Positions 49,753 to 58,245 of a stretch of DNA of 64,000 nucleotides are shown here, in pieces. The stretch's first letter is position 1. Each line of letters starts with the position of its first letter. Origin of the DNA: Thalassobius sp034670005 (lineage in GTDB: Bacteria > Pseudomonadota > Alphaproteobacteria > Rhodobacterales > Rhodobacteraceae); contig NZ_JAXMOH010000012.1 in the NCBI RefSeq assembly GCF_034670005.1, positions 53,915 through 117,914 on the forward strand. Reading direction: 5' to 3'. The notes below the pieces were generated by a model. It ran no database searches. It was not told the origin of the DNA and saw only the letters and a program-made list of their open reading frames with translations. Both the position numbers and the translations under genes were made by a program.

Positions 49753-51168
49753 ATGAATTTACACCCCGTCACCCCCGCCTTTATCGACACGCTGCAAAGC
49801 CTCCTTCCGGACCGTTGCTTCCGCCCCGCCGACCCGCGCTATCTGGAAGAACCGCGCGGGCGCTGGCAGGGTCAGGCCGGTGCGATCATCGCACCGGACA
49901 CGGTGGAACAGGTCTCGACCATCCTCAAAGCCGCGAACGCGGCCCGCGTGCCGGTGGTGCCTTATGGCGGCGGCACCGGGCTTGTCGGCGGACAGATCAT
50001 GGCCGACGGCCCTGCGCCACTGCTGCTGTCGCTGGAACGGATGACGCAGGTGCGCGCGCTTTATCCCGAAGAAAACGTTCTGATCGCCGAAGCCGGGGCG
50101 ATCCTGCAAGACGTCCACGATGCGGCGCTGGCCGCCGACCGGCTGTTTCCGATGTCGATCGCGGCCAAGGGTTCGGCGCGGATCGGCGGCTGCCTAGCGA
50201 CCAATGCCGGCGGCGTCAACGTGCTGCGCTATGGCAATATGCGCGAACTGACTCTCGGATTAGAAGCCGTGCTGCCCGATGGCCGGATCTGGAACGGGCT
50301 GACCCGCCTGCGCAAGGACAATACCGGATATGATCTGCGCGATTTGCTGATCGGGTCCGAAGGCACGCTTGGCGTGATTACCGCCGCTGCGCTGAAACTG
50401 GCACCGCGGCCTGTGGGCGAGGGCACCGCGCTGATGGTGGTCGAAACCCCGGCTGCCGCACTGACCCTGTTGTCACTGGCCCGCGATCAGATGGGCGAAG
50501 GCGTATCCGCCTTCGAACTGATGCACCGCACCGGGTTGGAATTTCTCGCAGAAAAGCTGCCGCAACTGCGTCAGCCCTTTGCTCAGGCTCCCGAATGGAT
50601 GGTTCTGATCGAAGTCGGACTTGCGCGCGGCCTCGACCCCGCCGCAGCGTTAGAGGACCTGTTTACCACCGGGATGGAAGCGGGCCTGCTGTCCGATGGG
50701 GTGATCGCGCAATCACAGCAACAACGGCAGGATTTCTGGGAAGTGCGGGAACAGATCCCCGAAGCCAATCGACTGATCGGCTCGATCAGTTCACACGACA
50801 TTTCACTGCCGCTCAGCACCATCGCCGATTTCATCGCCAAAGGCGGAGAAATCCTGCGCCGGATGGGGGATTTCCGGATCAACTGTTTCGGCCATCTGGG
50901 AGACGGCAACCTGCATTACAACGTCTTTCCTGCCAAGGGTCGGCAGAAATCCGACTACCTTGATCAACGCGACGCTGTTCAGCGCGCGGTGCATGATCTG
51001 GTCGATGAATTCAACGGGTCGTTCAGCGCCGAACATGGCGTTGGCCGTTTGAAAGTGGCGGATCTGGAACGCTATGGCGATCCGGTCAAATTGCAGATGA
51101 TGCGGTCGATCAAAAACGCCTTCGATCCAAATGGAATCCTCAATCCGGGCGCCGTTCTGCGCGCCTGA
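49753..51168 (+). CDS. FAD-binding oxidase, GlcD/D-2-hydroxyglutarate dehydrogenase type
   Basis: 471 aa. FAD domain PYGGGTGLVGGQ near 74-85, AAKGSARIGGCLATNAGGVNVLRYGNMRELTLGLEAVLPDG near 138-178, and C-terminal FRINCFGHLGDGNLHYNVF near 375, with SFSAEHGVGRLK near 422 carrying the substrate His/Glu. Most like D-lactate/D-2-hydroxyglutarate dehydrogenases. ATG at 49753 is preferred over the TTG two codons earlier. Ends head-on against the ctaE transcript, with a hairpin-rich gap between. Confidence 0.88.
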   Translation: MNLHPVTPAFIDTLQSLLPDRCFRPADPRYLEEPRGRWQGQAGAIIAPDTVEQVSTILKAANAARVPVVPYGGGTGLVGGQIMADGPAPLLLSLERMTQVRALYPEENVLIAEAGAILQDVHDAALAADRLFPMSIAAKGSARIGGCLATNAGGVNVLRYGNMRELTLGLEAVLPDGRIWNGLTRLRKDNTGYDLRDLLIGSEGTLGVITAAALKLAPRPVGEGTALMVVETPAAALTLLSLARDQMGEGVSAFELMHRTGLEFLAEKLPQLRQPFAQAPEWMVLIEVGLARGLDPAAALEDLFTTGMEAGLLSDGVIAQSQQQRQDFWEVREQIPEANRLIGSISSHDISLPLSTIADFIAKGGEILRRMGDFRINCFGHLGDGNLHYNVFPAKGRQKSDYLDQRDAVQRAVHDLVDEFNGSFSAEHGVGRLKVADLERYGDPVKLQMMRSIKNAFDPNGILNPGAVLRA

Positions 51169-51183
51169 CGTTTTCATCTTGGT

Positions 51184-51201
51184 AAAAATACTCTGGGGGA
51201 G
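51184..51201. repeat. Intergenic AAAAATACTC element, copy 2
   Basis: AAAAATACTC followed by TGGGGGAG, 15 bp beyond the FAD oxidase stop. Shares the AAAAATACTC plus GGAG core with 2034-2053. Confidence 0.4.
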
Positions 51202-51202
51202 T

Positions 51203-51227
51203 CTTTGAAAATTGCAAATTTTCAAAG
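51203..51227. repeat. 11-bp-arm palindrome
   Basis: CTTTGAAAATT-GCA-AATTTTCAAAG, perfect arms, AT-rich in a GC-rich genome. It stands between the two genes that meet here and just before a G/C hairpin. Could be a processing hairpin or a protein site. Confidence 0.6.
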
Positions 51228-51229
51228 AC

Positions 51230-51247
51230 GGGGGCAACGCCCCCTTT
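51230..51247 (+). terminator. Terminator after the FAD oxidase gene
   Basis: GGGGGC-AAC-GCCCCC followed by TTT, immediately after the palindrome. Confidence 0.65.
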
Positions 51248-51253
51248 GCGAAA

Positions 51254-51280
51254 TGAAAAACCCGCGCCGAAGCGCGGGTT
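51254..51280 (-). terminator. Terminator of the cta operon
   Basis: AACCCGCGC-CGAA-GCGCGGGTT; on the minus strand it is followed by T5. It lies about 25 bp past the ctaE stop. Confidence 0.85.
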
Positions 51281-51305
51281 TCAAAACTCTCGTATATCCT
51301 GACGG

Positions 51306-52106
51306 TCAGCCGCCCCAGATGTAAACTGCGGCGAACAGGAACAGCCAGACCACGTCAACGAAGTGCCAGTACCAGGCGGCGGCTTCGAACCCGACATGGG
51401 CCTCGGGGGTGAAATGCCCCTTCATCGCGCGCAGCATGCAGACGAACAGGAAGATGGTTCCGACCACCACGTGGAAACCGTGGAACCCGGTCGCCATGAA
51501 GAAGTTGGCACCATAAATGTTGCCCGAGAAACCAAACGCCGCGTGGCTATATTCATAGACCTGGAAAACGGTGAACAACGCGCCCAGCAGAACCGCGATC
51601 AACAGACCGTTGATCATGTCCTTGCGGTTGTTTTCATGCGCGATCGCATGGTGCGCCCAGGTGGCCGCCGCGCCCGAACACAGCAGGATCAGCGTGTTGA
51701 TCAGCGGCAGGTGCCACGGATCGAAGGTTTCGATGCCAACTGGCGGCCAGACACCGTCAACTGCGGGCGATTGCGGCCCCATCGGGTACATCGCGTGCTT
51801 GAAGAAGCTCCAGAACCAGGCCGCGAAGAACATGACTTCGGACATGATGAACAGCATGAAGCCGTAGCGCAGGCCGATTTTCACCACCGGGGTGTGATCG
51901 CCGGTATTGCCTTCTTTGACGACTTCCGACCACCACGCGAACATCACGTAAAGAACGCCGACGAACCCGGCAAGAAGCATCCAGGGACCGTGGTCGTGGA
52001 AGAACAGCACTGCTCCAAACAGCATAACGAACCCGGCCACTGCACCCATCAGGGGATGCAGAGAGGGGGGCAAAATGTGATAATCGTGGTTTTTCTCGTG
52101 CGCCAT
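51306..52106 (-). CDS. ctaE: Cytochrome c oxidase subunit III
   Basis: 266 aa with seven hydrophobic helices. MAHEKNHDYHILPPSLHPLMGAVAGF start, then EGNTGDHTPVVKIGLRYGFMLFIMSEVMFFAAWFWSFFKHA with the conserved Glu near 89, and C-terminal VGFEAAAWYWHFVDVVWLFLF. Part of the aa3 oxidase in the cytoplasmic membrane. Last gene of the ctaC-ctaB-coxF-ctaG-ctaE block on this strand, ended by a terminator. Confidence 0.96.
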   Translation of the reverse strand: MAHEKNHDYHILPPSLHPLMGAVAGFVMLFGAVLFFHDHGPWMLLAGFVGVLYVMFAWWSEVVKEGNTGDHTPVVKIGLRYGFMLFIMSEVMFFAAWFWSFFKHAMYPMGPQSPAVDGVWPPVGIETFDPWHLPLINTLILLCSGAAATWAHHAIAHENNRKDMINGLLIAVLLGALFTVFQVYEYSHAAFGFSGNIYGANFFMATGFHGFHVVVGTIFLFVCMLRAMKGHFTPEAHVGFEAAAWYWHFVDVVWLFLFAAVYIWGG

Positions 52107-52131
52107 TGCGTTTCCCTCGTTGGAAGGTTTT

Positions 52132-52707
52132 TTAGTTTAGGTTGCTGTCGCTGCCCGTGGAAAGCGAAGCTTGCTCCTCGGGCAGATCGATTTCGTAGAA
52201 AGTATATGACAGGGTGATCTGGTGAACGAATTTCGCTTCGCGGTCGTTCACGATTTCCGGGTCAACAAAGAAACTGACCGGCATATTGACCCGTTCCCCG
52301 GGCTGCAGCACCTGTTCGGTGAAGCAAAAGCAGTCGATCTTGTCGAAATATCCACCTGCAGAATAGGGCGCGACATTATAGGCCGCCTGCCCGGCGATGG
52401 GACGGTCGGTGGGATTGTAGGCCTCGAAAAAGGCCAGTCCGGTTTCGCCGATCCGCAGGGTCATTTCCCGCTGCACGGGTTTGAATTCCCACGGCATACC
52501 GCGATCCTTAGAGGCGTCGAAACGTATCGTGATGGTCTGATCCAGAATCGTATCCGACCCGGCTTCGGCCACATTGGTCGTGCCGCCAAAACCGGTGACC
52601 CGACAGAACCAGTTGTAAAATGGCACCGACGCCCAGGCCAGCGCGCCCATCACCAACACCACACCCACCAGCATCACAACGGTTTTGTTTTTACTGTCCA
52701 TCGCCAT
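52132..52707 (-). CDS. ctaG: Copper chaperone CtaG (Cox11)
   Basis: 191 aa. One N-terminal membrane helix (VVMLVGVVLVMGALAWASVPFYNWFCRVTGFGG) and a periplasmic domain with the copper motif CFCF in KIDCFCFTEQVLQPGE. It inserts CuB into subunit I. The stop is 25 bp from the ctaE start. ATG at 52707 with GGGAGTAACTGAGCC upstream; the next ATG is two codons later. Confidence 0.94.
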   Translation of the reverse strand: MAMDSKNKTVVMLVGVVLVMGALAWASVPFYNWFCRVTGFGGTTNVAEAGSDTILDQTITIRFDASKDRGMPWEFKPVQREMTLRIGETGLAFFEAYNPTDRPIAGQAAYNVAPYSAGGYFDKIDCFCFTEQVLQPGERVNMPVSFFVDPEIVNDREAKFVHQITLSYTFYEIDLPEEQASLSTGSDSNLN

Positions 52708-52710
52708 GGC

Positions 52711-52884
52711 TCAGTTACTCCCCTGCTGTTTTTGCAGATAGGCAGGTTCCAGCCCGCCGCGTGTGACCTTGACCACGGTCAGACCGAACACGATGGCAAC
52801 GAATCCCACCAGAACCAGACCGACGCCAAGATTACGCCCAGATCGGCGCTTGTGCAGTTCGTGTTCGACTTTTTCGAACCCCAT
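52711..52884 (-). CDS. CoxF-like small membrane protein
   Basis: 57 aa. MGFEKVEHELHKRRSGRNLG followed by one hydrophobic helix (VGLVLVGFVAIVFGLTVVKV). A protein of this size occupies the same place between ctaB and ctaG in other alphaproteobacteria (CoxF in Paracoccus), and its role is unclear. ATG at 52884, 1 bp after the ctaB stop; the 3 bp after its own stop lead to ctaG. Confidence 0.82.
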   Translation of the reverse strand: MGFEKVEHELHKRRSGRNLGVGLVLVGFVAIVFGLTVVKVTRGGLEPAYLQKQQGSN

Positions 52885-52885
52885 C

Positions 52886-53824
52886 CTACCAGCCTCCCAG
52901 ACCATAAGGTTTCAAAGCAGCTTCGGCCAGAATCGCGCCGAAATGCAGGAATAGATACATCAGCGACAGTCCGAAAAAGCTTTTCTCGGTGCGGTATTTG
53001 TCCGCGCTCGCCGCGTCTTCGTCCCGGCGCCAGATCTTGACCGCGCCGAACAGGAACAGCGCGTTCAGCACCACCGAAACGGTCATGTAGATCGGGCCAC
53101 CGATCGAGGTCAGCCCGGCACCGATCGCCAGCGGTGCCAGCAGGATGGTGTAGACCAGGATATGCTTGCGCGTGGTCCGGCGACCGTGGGTCACCGTCAG
53201 CATCGGCACACCCGCCTTTTCGTAATCCGAATTCATGAACAGCGCCAAAGCCCAGAAATGCGGTGGCGTCCACATGAAGATCAGCAGGAACATCAGAACC
53301 GATTCAAGGCTGACGCCGCCCGTGGCAACCGCCCAGCCAATCATCGGCGGAAATGCCCCCGCAGCGCCACCGATCACGATGTTCTGCGGCGTCCAGCGTT
53401 TCAACCACATGGTATAGACCACCGCGTAGAAGAAGATGGTAAAGGCCAAAAGCCCCGCCGCCACAAAATTCGACGCCAGACCCAGCATGATTACCGCAAA
53501 GGCCGACAGGGTGACTCCGATCGCCAGCGCTTCTTGCGGCGCGACCTTGCCCGACGGGATCGGACGCGACGAAGTGCGTTTCATCACCTCGTCGATATCG
53601 GCATCCCACCACATGTTCAGCGCACCCGATGCCCCGCCGCCGACGGCGATGAACAACACGGCGCAGAAGGCGATGAATGGATGCACCCCGACCGGTGCGG
53701 CCAACAACCCGACAAGCGCGGTAAACACCACCAGCGACATCACCCGCGGTTTCAGCAGGGCGAAATAATCGCCAAAACCCGCTTCACCGGTTTGGGTCTG
53801 GGTATTCAGGCTTGCATCGCTCAT
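52886..53824 (-). CDS. ctaB: Heme O synthase (protoheme IX farnesyltransferase)
   Basis: 312 aa, nine hydrophobic segments. Asp-rich motif NMWWDADIDEVMKRTSSRPI near 70-89 binds the farnesyl diphosphate magnesium, and VYTMWLKRWTPQNIVIGGAAGAFPPMIGWAV near 136-166 is the second family motif. Makes heme O for the aa3 oxidase. Separated from ctaC by a 22-bp-stem-region hairpin that could lower its expression relative to ctaC. Confidence 0.96.
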   Translation of the reverse strand: MSDASLNTQTQTGEAGFGDYFALLKPRVMSLVVFTALVGLLAAPVGVHPFIAFCAVLFIAVGGGASGALNMWWDADIDEVMKRTSSRPIPSGKVAPQEALAIGVTLSAFAVIMLGLASNFVAAGLLAFTIFFYAVVYTMWLKRWTPQNIVIGGAAGAFPPMIGWAVATGGVSLESVLMFLLIFMWTPPHFWALALFMNSDYEKAGVPMLTVTHGRRTTRKHILVYTILLAPLAIGAGLTSIGGPIYMTVSVVLNALFLFGAVKIWRRDEDAASADKYRTEKSFFGLSLMYLFLHFGAILAEAALKPYGLGGW

Positions 53825-53873
53825 CTTCTGCCTTCCAAAACCGCTCCGATCGGCGCGGTGCTTCGGTGGGAAA

Positions 53874-53905
53874 GTCTGGCCGCGCCTATTAAGGGGCGGC
53901 CAGAC
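53874..53905 (-). promoter_or_regulatory. Hairpin between ctaC and ctaB
   Basis: Perfect 10-bp stem GTCTGGCCGC/GCGGCCAGAC with a 12-nt AT-rich loop, about 7 bp past the ctaC stop. No T tract follows on the minus strand, so it is more likely a processing or partial-termination site than a full terminator. Confidence 0.6.
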
Positions 53906-53911
53906 ACTGAC

Positions 53912-54760
53912 TTAGTTCGCCGAGGCGAGCTTAACGCCCGGCAACGTGGACATATCGCCAGCATATTCTTCGACTGCGCCTTTCAGCCATTCGTCATAGG
54001 CTTCCTGCGACACCACCTTGACGGTGATCGGCATATAGGCGTGGTCCTTGCCGCACAGTTCCGAACACTGGCCGAAATAGATGCCTTCGCGTTCGGCCTT
54101 GAACCACAACTGGGCGATCCGGCCCGGCACGGCGTCCTGTTTCACGCCAAAGGCCGGGATGGTCCACGAATGGATCACGTCGGCACCGGTCACATCCATG
54201 ACCACGACCTTGTTGATCGGAACGACGACCTTGGTGTCGGTTGCCAGCAGATATTCGTCGTCGGCATAGCCGTAATCGGCCAGTTCTTCACGTTCCAGTT
54301 TGAAGCTTTCAAAGCCGAAATCGTGATCGGTATATTCATAGCCCCAGTACCACTGATACCCGGTGACCTTGATGTGAATGTCACCTTCGGGGATTTCCTG
54401 CTGCTTGAACAGAACCGGCAGTGAAAACGCACCGATCACGACCAGGATCAAAATCGGAATGATGGTCCAGGCAATTTCAACTGGCGAATTATGGGTAAAA
54501 GTCGCCGGGGTCGGATTCGCCTTGCGGTTATAGCGCAGGATCACGACGGCGATCAGCGCAATCACGAAAAGGCAGATGGCCGTGATGATGTACAAAAGCA
54601 GATGATCCAGCGACTGCAGGTCGCGGGCCAGTTCGGTGGCGGGCGGTTGAAAGCCCAGCGCGCCGGAAACGGGTTTGCCGACGGTTTCGACATCCTGGGC
54701 AAGGGCCGGAGCCGCGATGGCAGTTGCTGCTGCGGCCGTGAGGCTAGAGATAAGTCGCAT
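53912..54760 (-). CDS. ctaC: Cytochrome c oxidase subunit II
   Basis: 282 aa. Signal peptide RLISSLTAAAATAIAAPALAQ, two membrane helices (about 52-72 and 95-115), and a CuA domain with DVIHSWTIPAFGVKQDAVPGR and CSELCGKDHAYM (C-x3-C-x3-H, plus the final Met). AGGGTGACAT precedes the ATG. First gene of the ctaCB-coxF-ctaGE block. ctaD (subunit I) is not in the window. A perfect FNR-type box sits 147-160 bp upstream, nearer to tldD. Confidence 0.96.
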   Translation of the reverse strand: MRLISSLTAAAATAIAAPALAQDVETVGKPVSGALGFQPPATELARDLQSLDHLLLYIITAICLFVIALIAVVILRYNRKANPTPATFTHNSPVEIAWTIIPILILVVIGAFSLPVLFKQQEIPEGDIHIKVTGYQWYWGYEYTDHDFGFESFKLEREELADYGYADDEYLLATDTKVVVPINKVVVMDVTGADVIHSWTIPAFGVKQDAVPGRIAQLWFKAEREGIYFGQCSELCGKDHAYMPITVKVVSQEAYDEWLKGAVEEYAGDMSTLPGVKLASAN

Positions 54761-54906
54761 ATGTCACCCTGATCGGTTGCGGTGTATTCTTCGGTTTTCT
54801 GAGGGGTCCCGGCCTTTTGAGGAGGAATCCCATTGTTTTGTCGTCGCTAGAAATCATATTCTGGGTCACAGAACAACAATTCCGATTGCGGCAAACGGAC
54901 GCTTTT

Positions 54907-54920
54907 TTGATTTAGATCAA
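54907..54920. promoter_or_regulatory. Perfect FNR-type box
   Basis: TTGAT-TTAG-ATCAA, an exact match to the FNR/FnrL/Dnr consensus, in the ctaC-tldD divergent region. Its centre is about 40 bp upstream of the tldD start and 153 bp upstream of ctaC. Confidence 0.7.
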
Positions 54921-54953
54921 ATCCGGGCCGCTGGAAAGACAGGAAAAACAAGT

Positions 54954-56375
54954 ATGAGCGATATGCCTTTCCGCCCGTTCGAGCAGGCGCTGGATTTGGA
55001 ACAGACCCTTGGCACGTTGCGCGAAGCGACCGCAGGTGCCGAAGATGGCGAGGTTTTTCTTGAACGGCGCCGGGCCGAAGCGTTGGTTTTCGACGATGGT
55101 CGGGTGCGCAATGCGTCCTATGATGCCTCCGAAGGATTCGGGTTGCGCGCGGTTAAGGGCGAAGTAACCGGCTATGCACATTCCACCGAAATTTCCCAAG
55201 CCGCGTTGAAACGCGCCAGCGCCACCGCGCGGCTGGCGGTGGGCGACGGCGGCGGTATTCTGGCCGAACCGCCTCAGGTCACGAACAGACGGCTATACAC
55301 GGACTCCGATCCGATCGCCGGGGCATCGTTTCCGGTTAAGATCGAAACCTTGCGCGACATAGATGCCTTTTCGCGCGACCTTGATTCGCGGGTTGTACAG
55401 GTATCCGCCACCATCGCAGCATCGCTGCAAGAGGTCGAAATCCTGCGCCCCGACGGCACCCATCTGCGCGATGTACGTCCGATGACCCGGGTCAATGTCA
55501 GCATCATCGTCGAACAGGATGGCCGCCGCGAAACCGGCACTGCCGGCGGCGGCGGACGTGTCGGGTTGTCGGGGCTTCTCGACCCCGCCGACTGGCAGGC
55601 CAAGGCGCGCGAAGCGTTGCGCATCGCGTTGGTCAACCTAGATGCGGAACCGGCCCCGGCCGGGGTTATGGACGTGGTGCTGGGACCGGGCTGGCCCGGC
55701 ATCCTGCTGCACGAAGCCATCGGGCATGGGCTGGAGGGCGATTTCAACCGCAAGGGATCAAGCGCCTTTGCCGGGCTGATGGGCCAGCAGGTCGCCGCCA
55801 AGGGGGTGACGGTTCTGGACGACGGCACCATCCCCGACCGGCGCGGATCGATTAGCTTTGACGACGAAGGCACGCCATCGGGGAAAAATGTGCTGATCGA
55901 GGACGGCATTCTTGTCGGGTACATGCAGGACCGGCAAAACGCCCGGCTGATGGGGGTAAAACCTACCGGCAACGGACGGCGCGAATCCTATGCTCATGCG
56001 CCGATGCCACGGATGACCAATACATACATGCTGGGCGGCGACGCCCGTCCCGAAGATATCGTTGCCGATCTGAAGGACGGTATCTATGCGGTCGGCTTCG
56101 GCGGTGGGCAGGTTGACATCACCAATGGCAAATTCGTGTTTTCCTGCACCGAGGCCTATCGGGTGCAGAACGGCAAGGTTGGTGCGCCGGTGCGCGGCGC
56201 GACCCTGATCGGCGACGGGGCCAATGCGCTCAAACGGATCCGGGCGCTTGGCAATGACATGGCGCTGGACCCCGGCATGGGCAATTGCGGCAAGGCCGGA
56301 CAATGGGTGCCGGTCGGCGTCGGCCAGCCGACGGTGATGATCGGCGGCCTGACCGTCGGCGGATCGGCGGCCTGA
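54954..56375 (+). CDS. tldD: Metalloprotease TldD
   Basis: 473 aa. Zinc motif HEAIGH in LLHEAIGHGLEGDFNRKGSSAF near 252-273, then YMQDRQNARLMGVKPTGNGRRESYAHAPMPRMTNTYM near 322-358 and AVGFGGGQVDITNGKFVFSCTEAYRVQNG, the TldD pattern. In E. coli it acts with TldE/PmbA to process peptides such as microcin precursors or antitoxins; the partner is not in the window. ATG at 54954 with AGGAAAAAC upstream. Confidence 0.95.
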   Translation: MSDMPFRPFEQALDLEQTLGTLREATAGAEDGEVFLERRRAEALVFDDGRVRNASYDASEGFGLRAVKGEVTGYAHSTEISQAALKRASATARLAVGDGGGILAEPPQVTNRRLYTDSDPIAGASFPVKIETLRDIDAFSRDLDSRVVQVSATIAASLQEVEILRPDGTHLRDVRPMTRVNVSIIVEQDGRRETGTAGGGGRVGLSGLLDPADWQAKAREALRIALVNLDAEPAPAGVMDVVLGPGWPGILLHEAIGHGLEGDFNRKGSSAFAGLMGQQVAAKGVTVLDDGTIPDRRGSISFDDEGTPSGKNVLIEDGILVGYMQDRQNARLMGVKPTGNGRRESYAHAPMPRMTNTYMLGGDARPEDIVADLKDGIYAVGFGGGQVDITNGKFVFSCTEAYRVQNGKVGAPVRGATLIGDGANALKRIRALGNDMALDPGMGNCGKAGQWVPVGVGQPTVMIGGLTVGGSAA

Positions 56376-56468
56376 GCTCCAGCGCGCGGCGGTAAAGCCC
56401 ACAGCAAGCTTTACCGCGCATTAACCACCAGCGCGGTAGAGATGGGTCTGCAACACGGCGGACCCATC

Positions 56469-57620
56469 ATGACCGAACTGATACCCCCTTCCCGCGCCCC
56501 GATACGCCCCCCCGAAACCGACGATGACCGGTTGTCCTGGATTCGACTGCTGCGGTCGCCCCGGGTCGGGGTGTCGACCTTCTACCGGTTGATGGCCGAA
56601 CACGAATCGGCCCACGCCGCGTTACAGGCGCTGCCAGAGGTGGCCAAAGCCGCTGGCGTCGAAACCTACACCCCCTGCCCCGCCCCCGTTGCGCAGGCGG
56701 AATTGCAGGCTGCCCGCCACTGTGGCGCCAGCATGATCTGCATCGGCTCCGCCGATTATCCCGCCGCGCTGGCCGAAATCCCGGATGCACCGCCCTTTTT
56801 CTGGCTGATTGGGCGGCAGGACGTGTTGCGACAGCCGATGATCGCGCTGGTGGGCGCGCGCAATGCCTCTTCGCTTGGCACCCGCATGGCGCGGGGTCTG
56901 GCCAAGGATCTGGCGGCACAGGGATATGTCATCGTGTCAGGCATGGCACGCGGGGTCGATGCCGCCGCGCATCAGGCCAGCCTGCAAACCGGAACCGTGG
57001 CCGTGATGGCGGGCGGCGTGGATGTGCTTTACCCCTCTGAAAACGCCGCTCTGGGGCAGGAGATTCCGAAAAACGGCGCGCGGATTTCCGAACGTGCCTT
57101 CGGGTTAAGCCCGCGACCGCGCGATTTCCCGCGCCGCAACCGGATCATTTCCGGGTTGGCTCAGGCGGTGGTGATCGTCGAAGCCGCGGCAAAATCGGGC
57201 AGCCTGATCACCGCCCGCAATGCGCTGGATCAGGGCCGCGACGTGCTGGCCGTGCCCGGCCATCCTTTCGATGCCCGGACCGGCGGCTGCAATATGCTGA
57301 TCCGCGACGGCGCGCGATTGGTCCGCAACGCCGACGACGTGATCGAAGCCTTGCCGCCACGCTCAGTCCGGGTTGAACCGGTCCCTGCAGATCAGGTCCA
57401 ACTGCCGCTGGCCGATCCTGACCGTCGTAAACCCGATCTGAAACAGACTGCGGAATTGCACCGGCAGATTCTCGATCGTCTGGGCCCGTCACCGCTGGCC
57501 GAGGATCAGTTGATCCGCGATCTGCACGCACCGGCCCAATCCGTTATGCCGGTGCTGACCGATCTCGAACTCGAAGGCCGGATCAAACGGCAACCCGGCG
57601 GTTTGCTGGCGCTGTCGTGA
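56469..57620 (+). CDS. dprA: DNA-processing protein DprA
   Basis: 383 aa. Rossmann fold with VGARNASSLGTRMARGLAKDL near 117-137 and IVSGMARGVDAAAHQASLQTG near 147-167, SERAFGLSPRPRDFPRRNRIISGLAQAVVIVEAAAKSGSLITARNALDQGRDVLAVPGHPFD near 201-262, and a C-terminal winged-helix (LDRLGPSPLAEDQLIRDLHAP near 338). Loads RecA onto single-stranded DNA during uptake. Start at 56469; an ATG at 56442 is in frame but unsupported by conservation. Shares the strand with topA. Confidence 0.93.
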   Translation: MTELIPPSRAPIRPPETDDDRLSWIRLLRSPRVGVSTFYRLMAEHESAHAALQALPEVAKAAGVETYTPCPAPVAQAELQAARHCGASMICIGSADYPAALAEIPDAPPFFWLIGRQDVLRQPMIALVGARNASSLGTRMARGLAKDLAAQGYVIVSGMARGVDAAAHQASLQTGTVAVMAGGVDVLYPSENAALGQEIPKNGARISERAFGLSPRPRDFPRRNRIISGLAQAVVIVEAAAKSGSLITARNALDQGRDVLAVPGHPFDARTGGCNMLIRDGARLVRNADDVIEALPPRSVRVEPVPADQVQLPLADPDRRKPDLKQTAELHRQILDRLGPSPLAEDQLIRDLHAPAQSVMPVLTDLELEGRIKRQPGGLLALS

Positions 57621-57636
57621 TGAGGCCGGCACCGCC

Positions 57637-58092
57637 TCAACCGCCACAATATTCCGGGATCACATCATGCCAGATGCCACAGAATGGCCACCCGGCCCAC
57701 CAGGCATCGGTTCCGCCGATGGAAAACTCCACCACCACCCACATGTTTCCCGACTTGACGAAAATGGCTTCCATATGGACCCCGTCAGTGTCGTCCGGAT
57801 AATAGTCGCCGCGCTGCGCCATCGGGGTCGTCGCCGGGTCGATCGCACCTCCGCCGGGGCGCTGCGGCAATACCATCGCAAAGGCCACATCGCCCGACAC
57901 CCGTAATTCATCCACGACGAATTGCACCGGTTTACCCAGCTGCCACCAGGCATGTGGCCGCAGCGCGTCCATCAGGTCCTGGCGCAGGGCGGTGCCGCGC
58001 TGCGGTTCATACCAATCGCCTGCCGAGGCCACCGACCCACCGGTCAGGCCCAGCGCCAGAACCACCGCCAGAATGGTATTTGTGATCTTCAT
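57637..58092 (-). CDS. Small exported protein of unknown family
   Basis: 151 aa. Signal peptide MKITNTILAVVLALGLTGGSVASAG, mature part rich in Trp and aromatic residues (GDWYEPQRG, AWWQLG, MWVVVEFSIGGTDAWWAGWPFCGIW, C-terminal YCGG). Two late Cys could form a disulfide. Perhaps a ligand-binding or inhibitor-type periplasmic protein, but I recognise no family. AAAGGATAATTG before the ATG. It is on the opposite strand between dprA and topA, which are often adjacent elsewhere. Confidence 0.7.
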   Translation of the reverse strand: MKITNTILAVVLALGLTGGSVASAGDWYEPQRGTALRQDLMDALRPHAWWQLGKPVQFVVDELRVSGDVAFAMVLPQRPGGGAIDPATTPMAQRGDYYPDDTDGVHMEAIFVKSGNMWVVVEFSIGGTDAWWAGWPFCGIWHDVIPEYCGG

Positions 58093-58245
58093 CAATTATC
58101 CTTTCACTTGCGCTGTGTCTCAGCGCGGCACATTACCCTCGAAAGGGTGCAGATTATCTGGCGGATTGACAATCCCCGCCGGCTGCGCCCATTTTGCCCC
58201 GCCTATAGTGCCCGCTGAGTTTATTTCGAAAGGTTATCCTTACCA

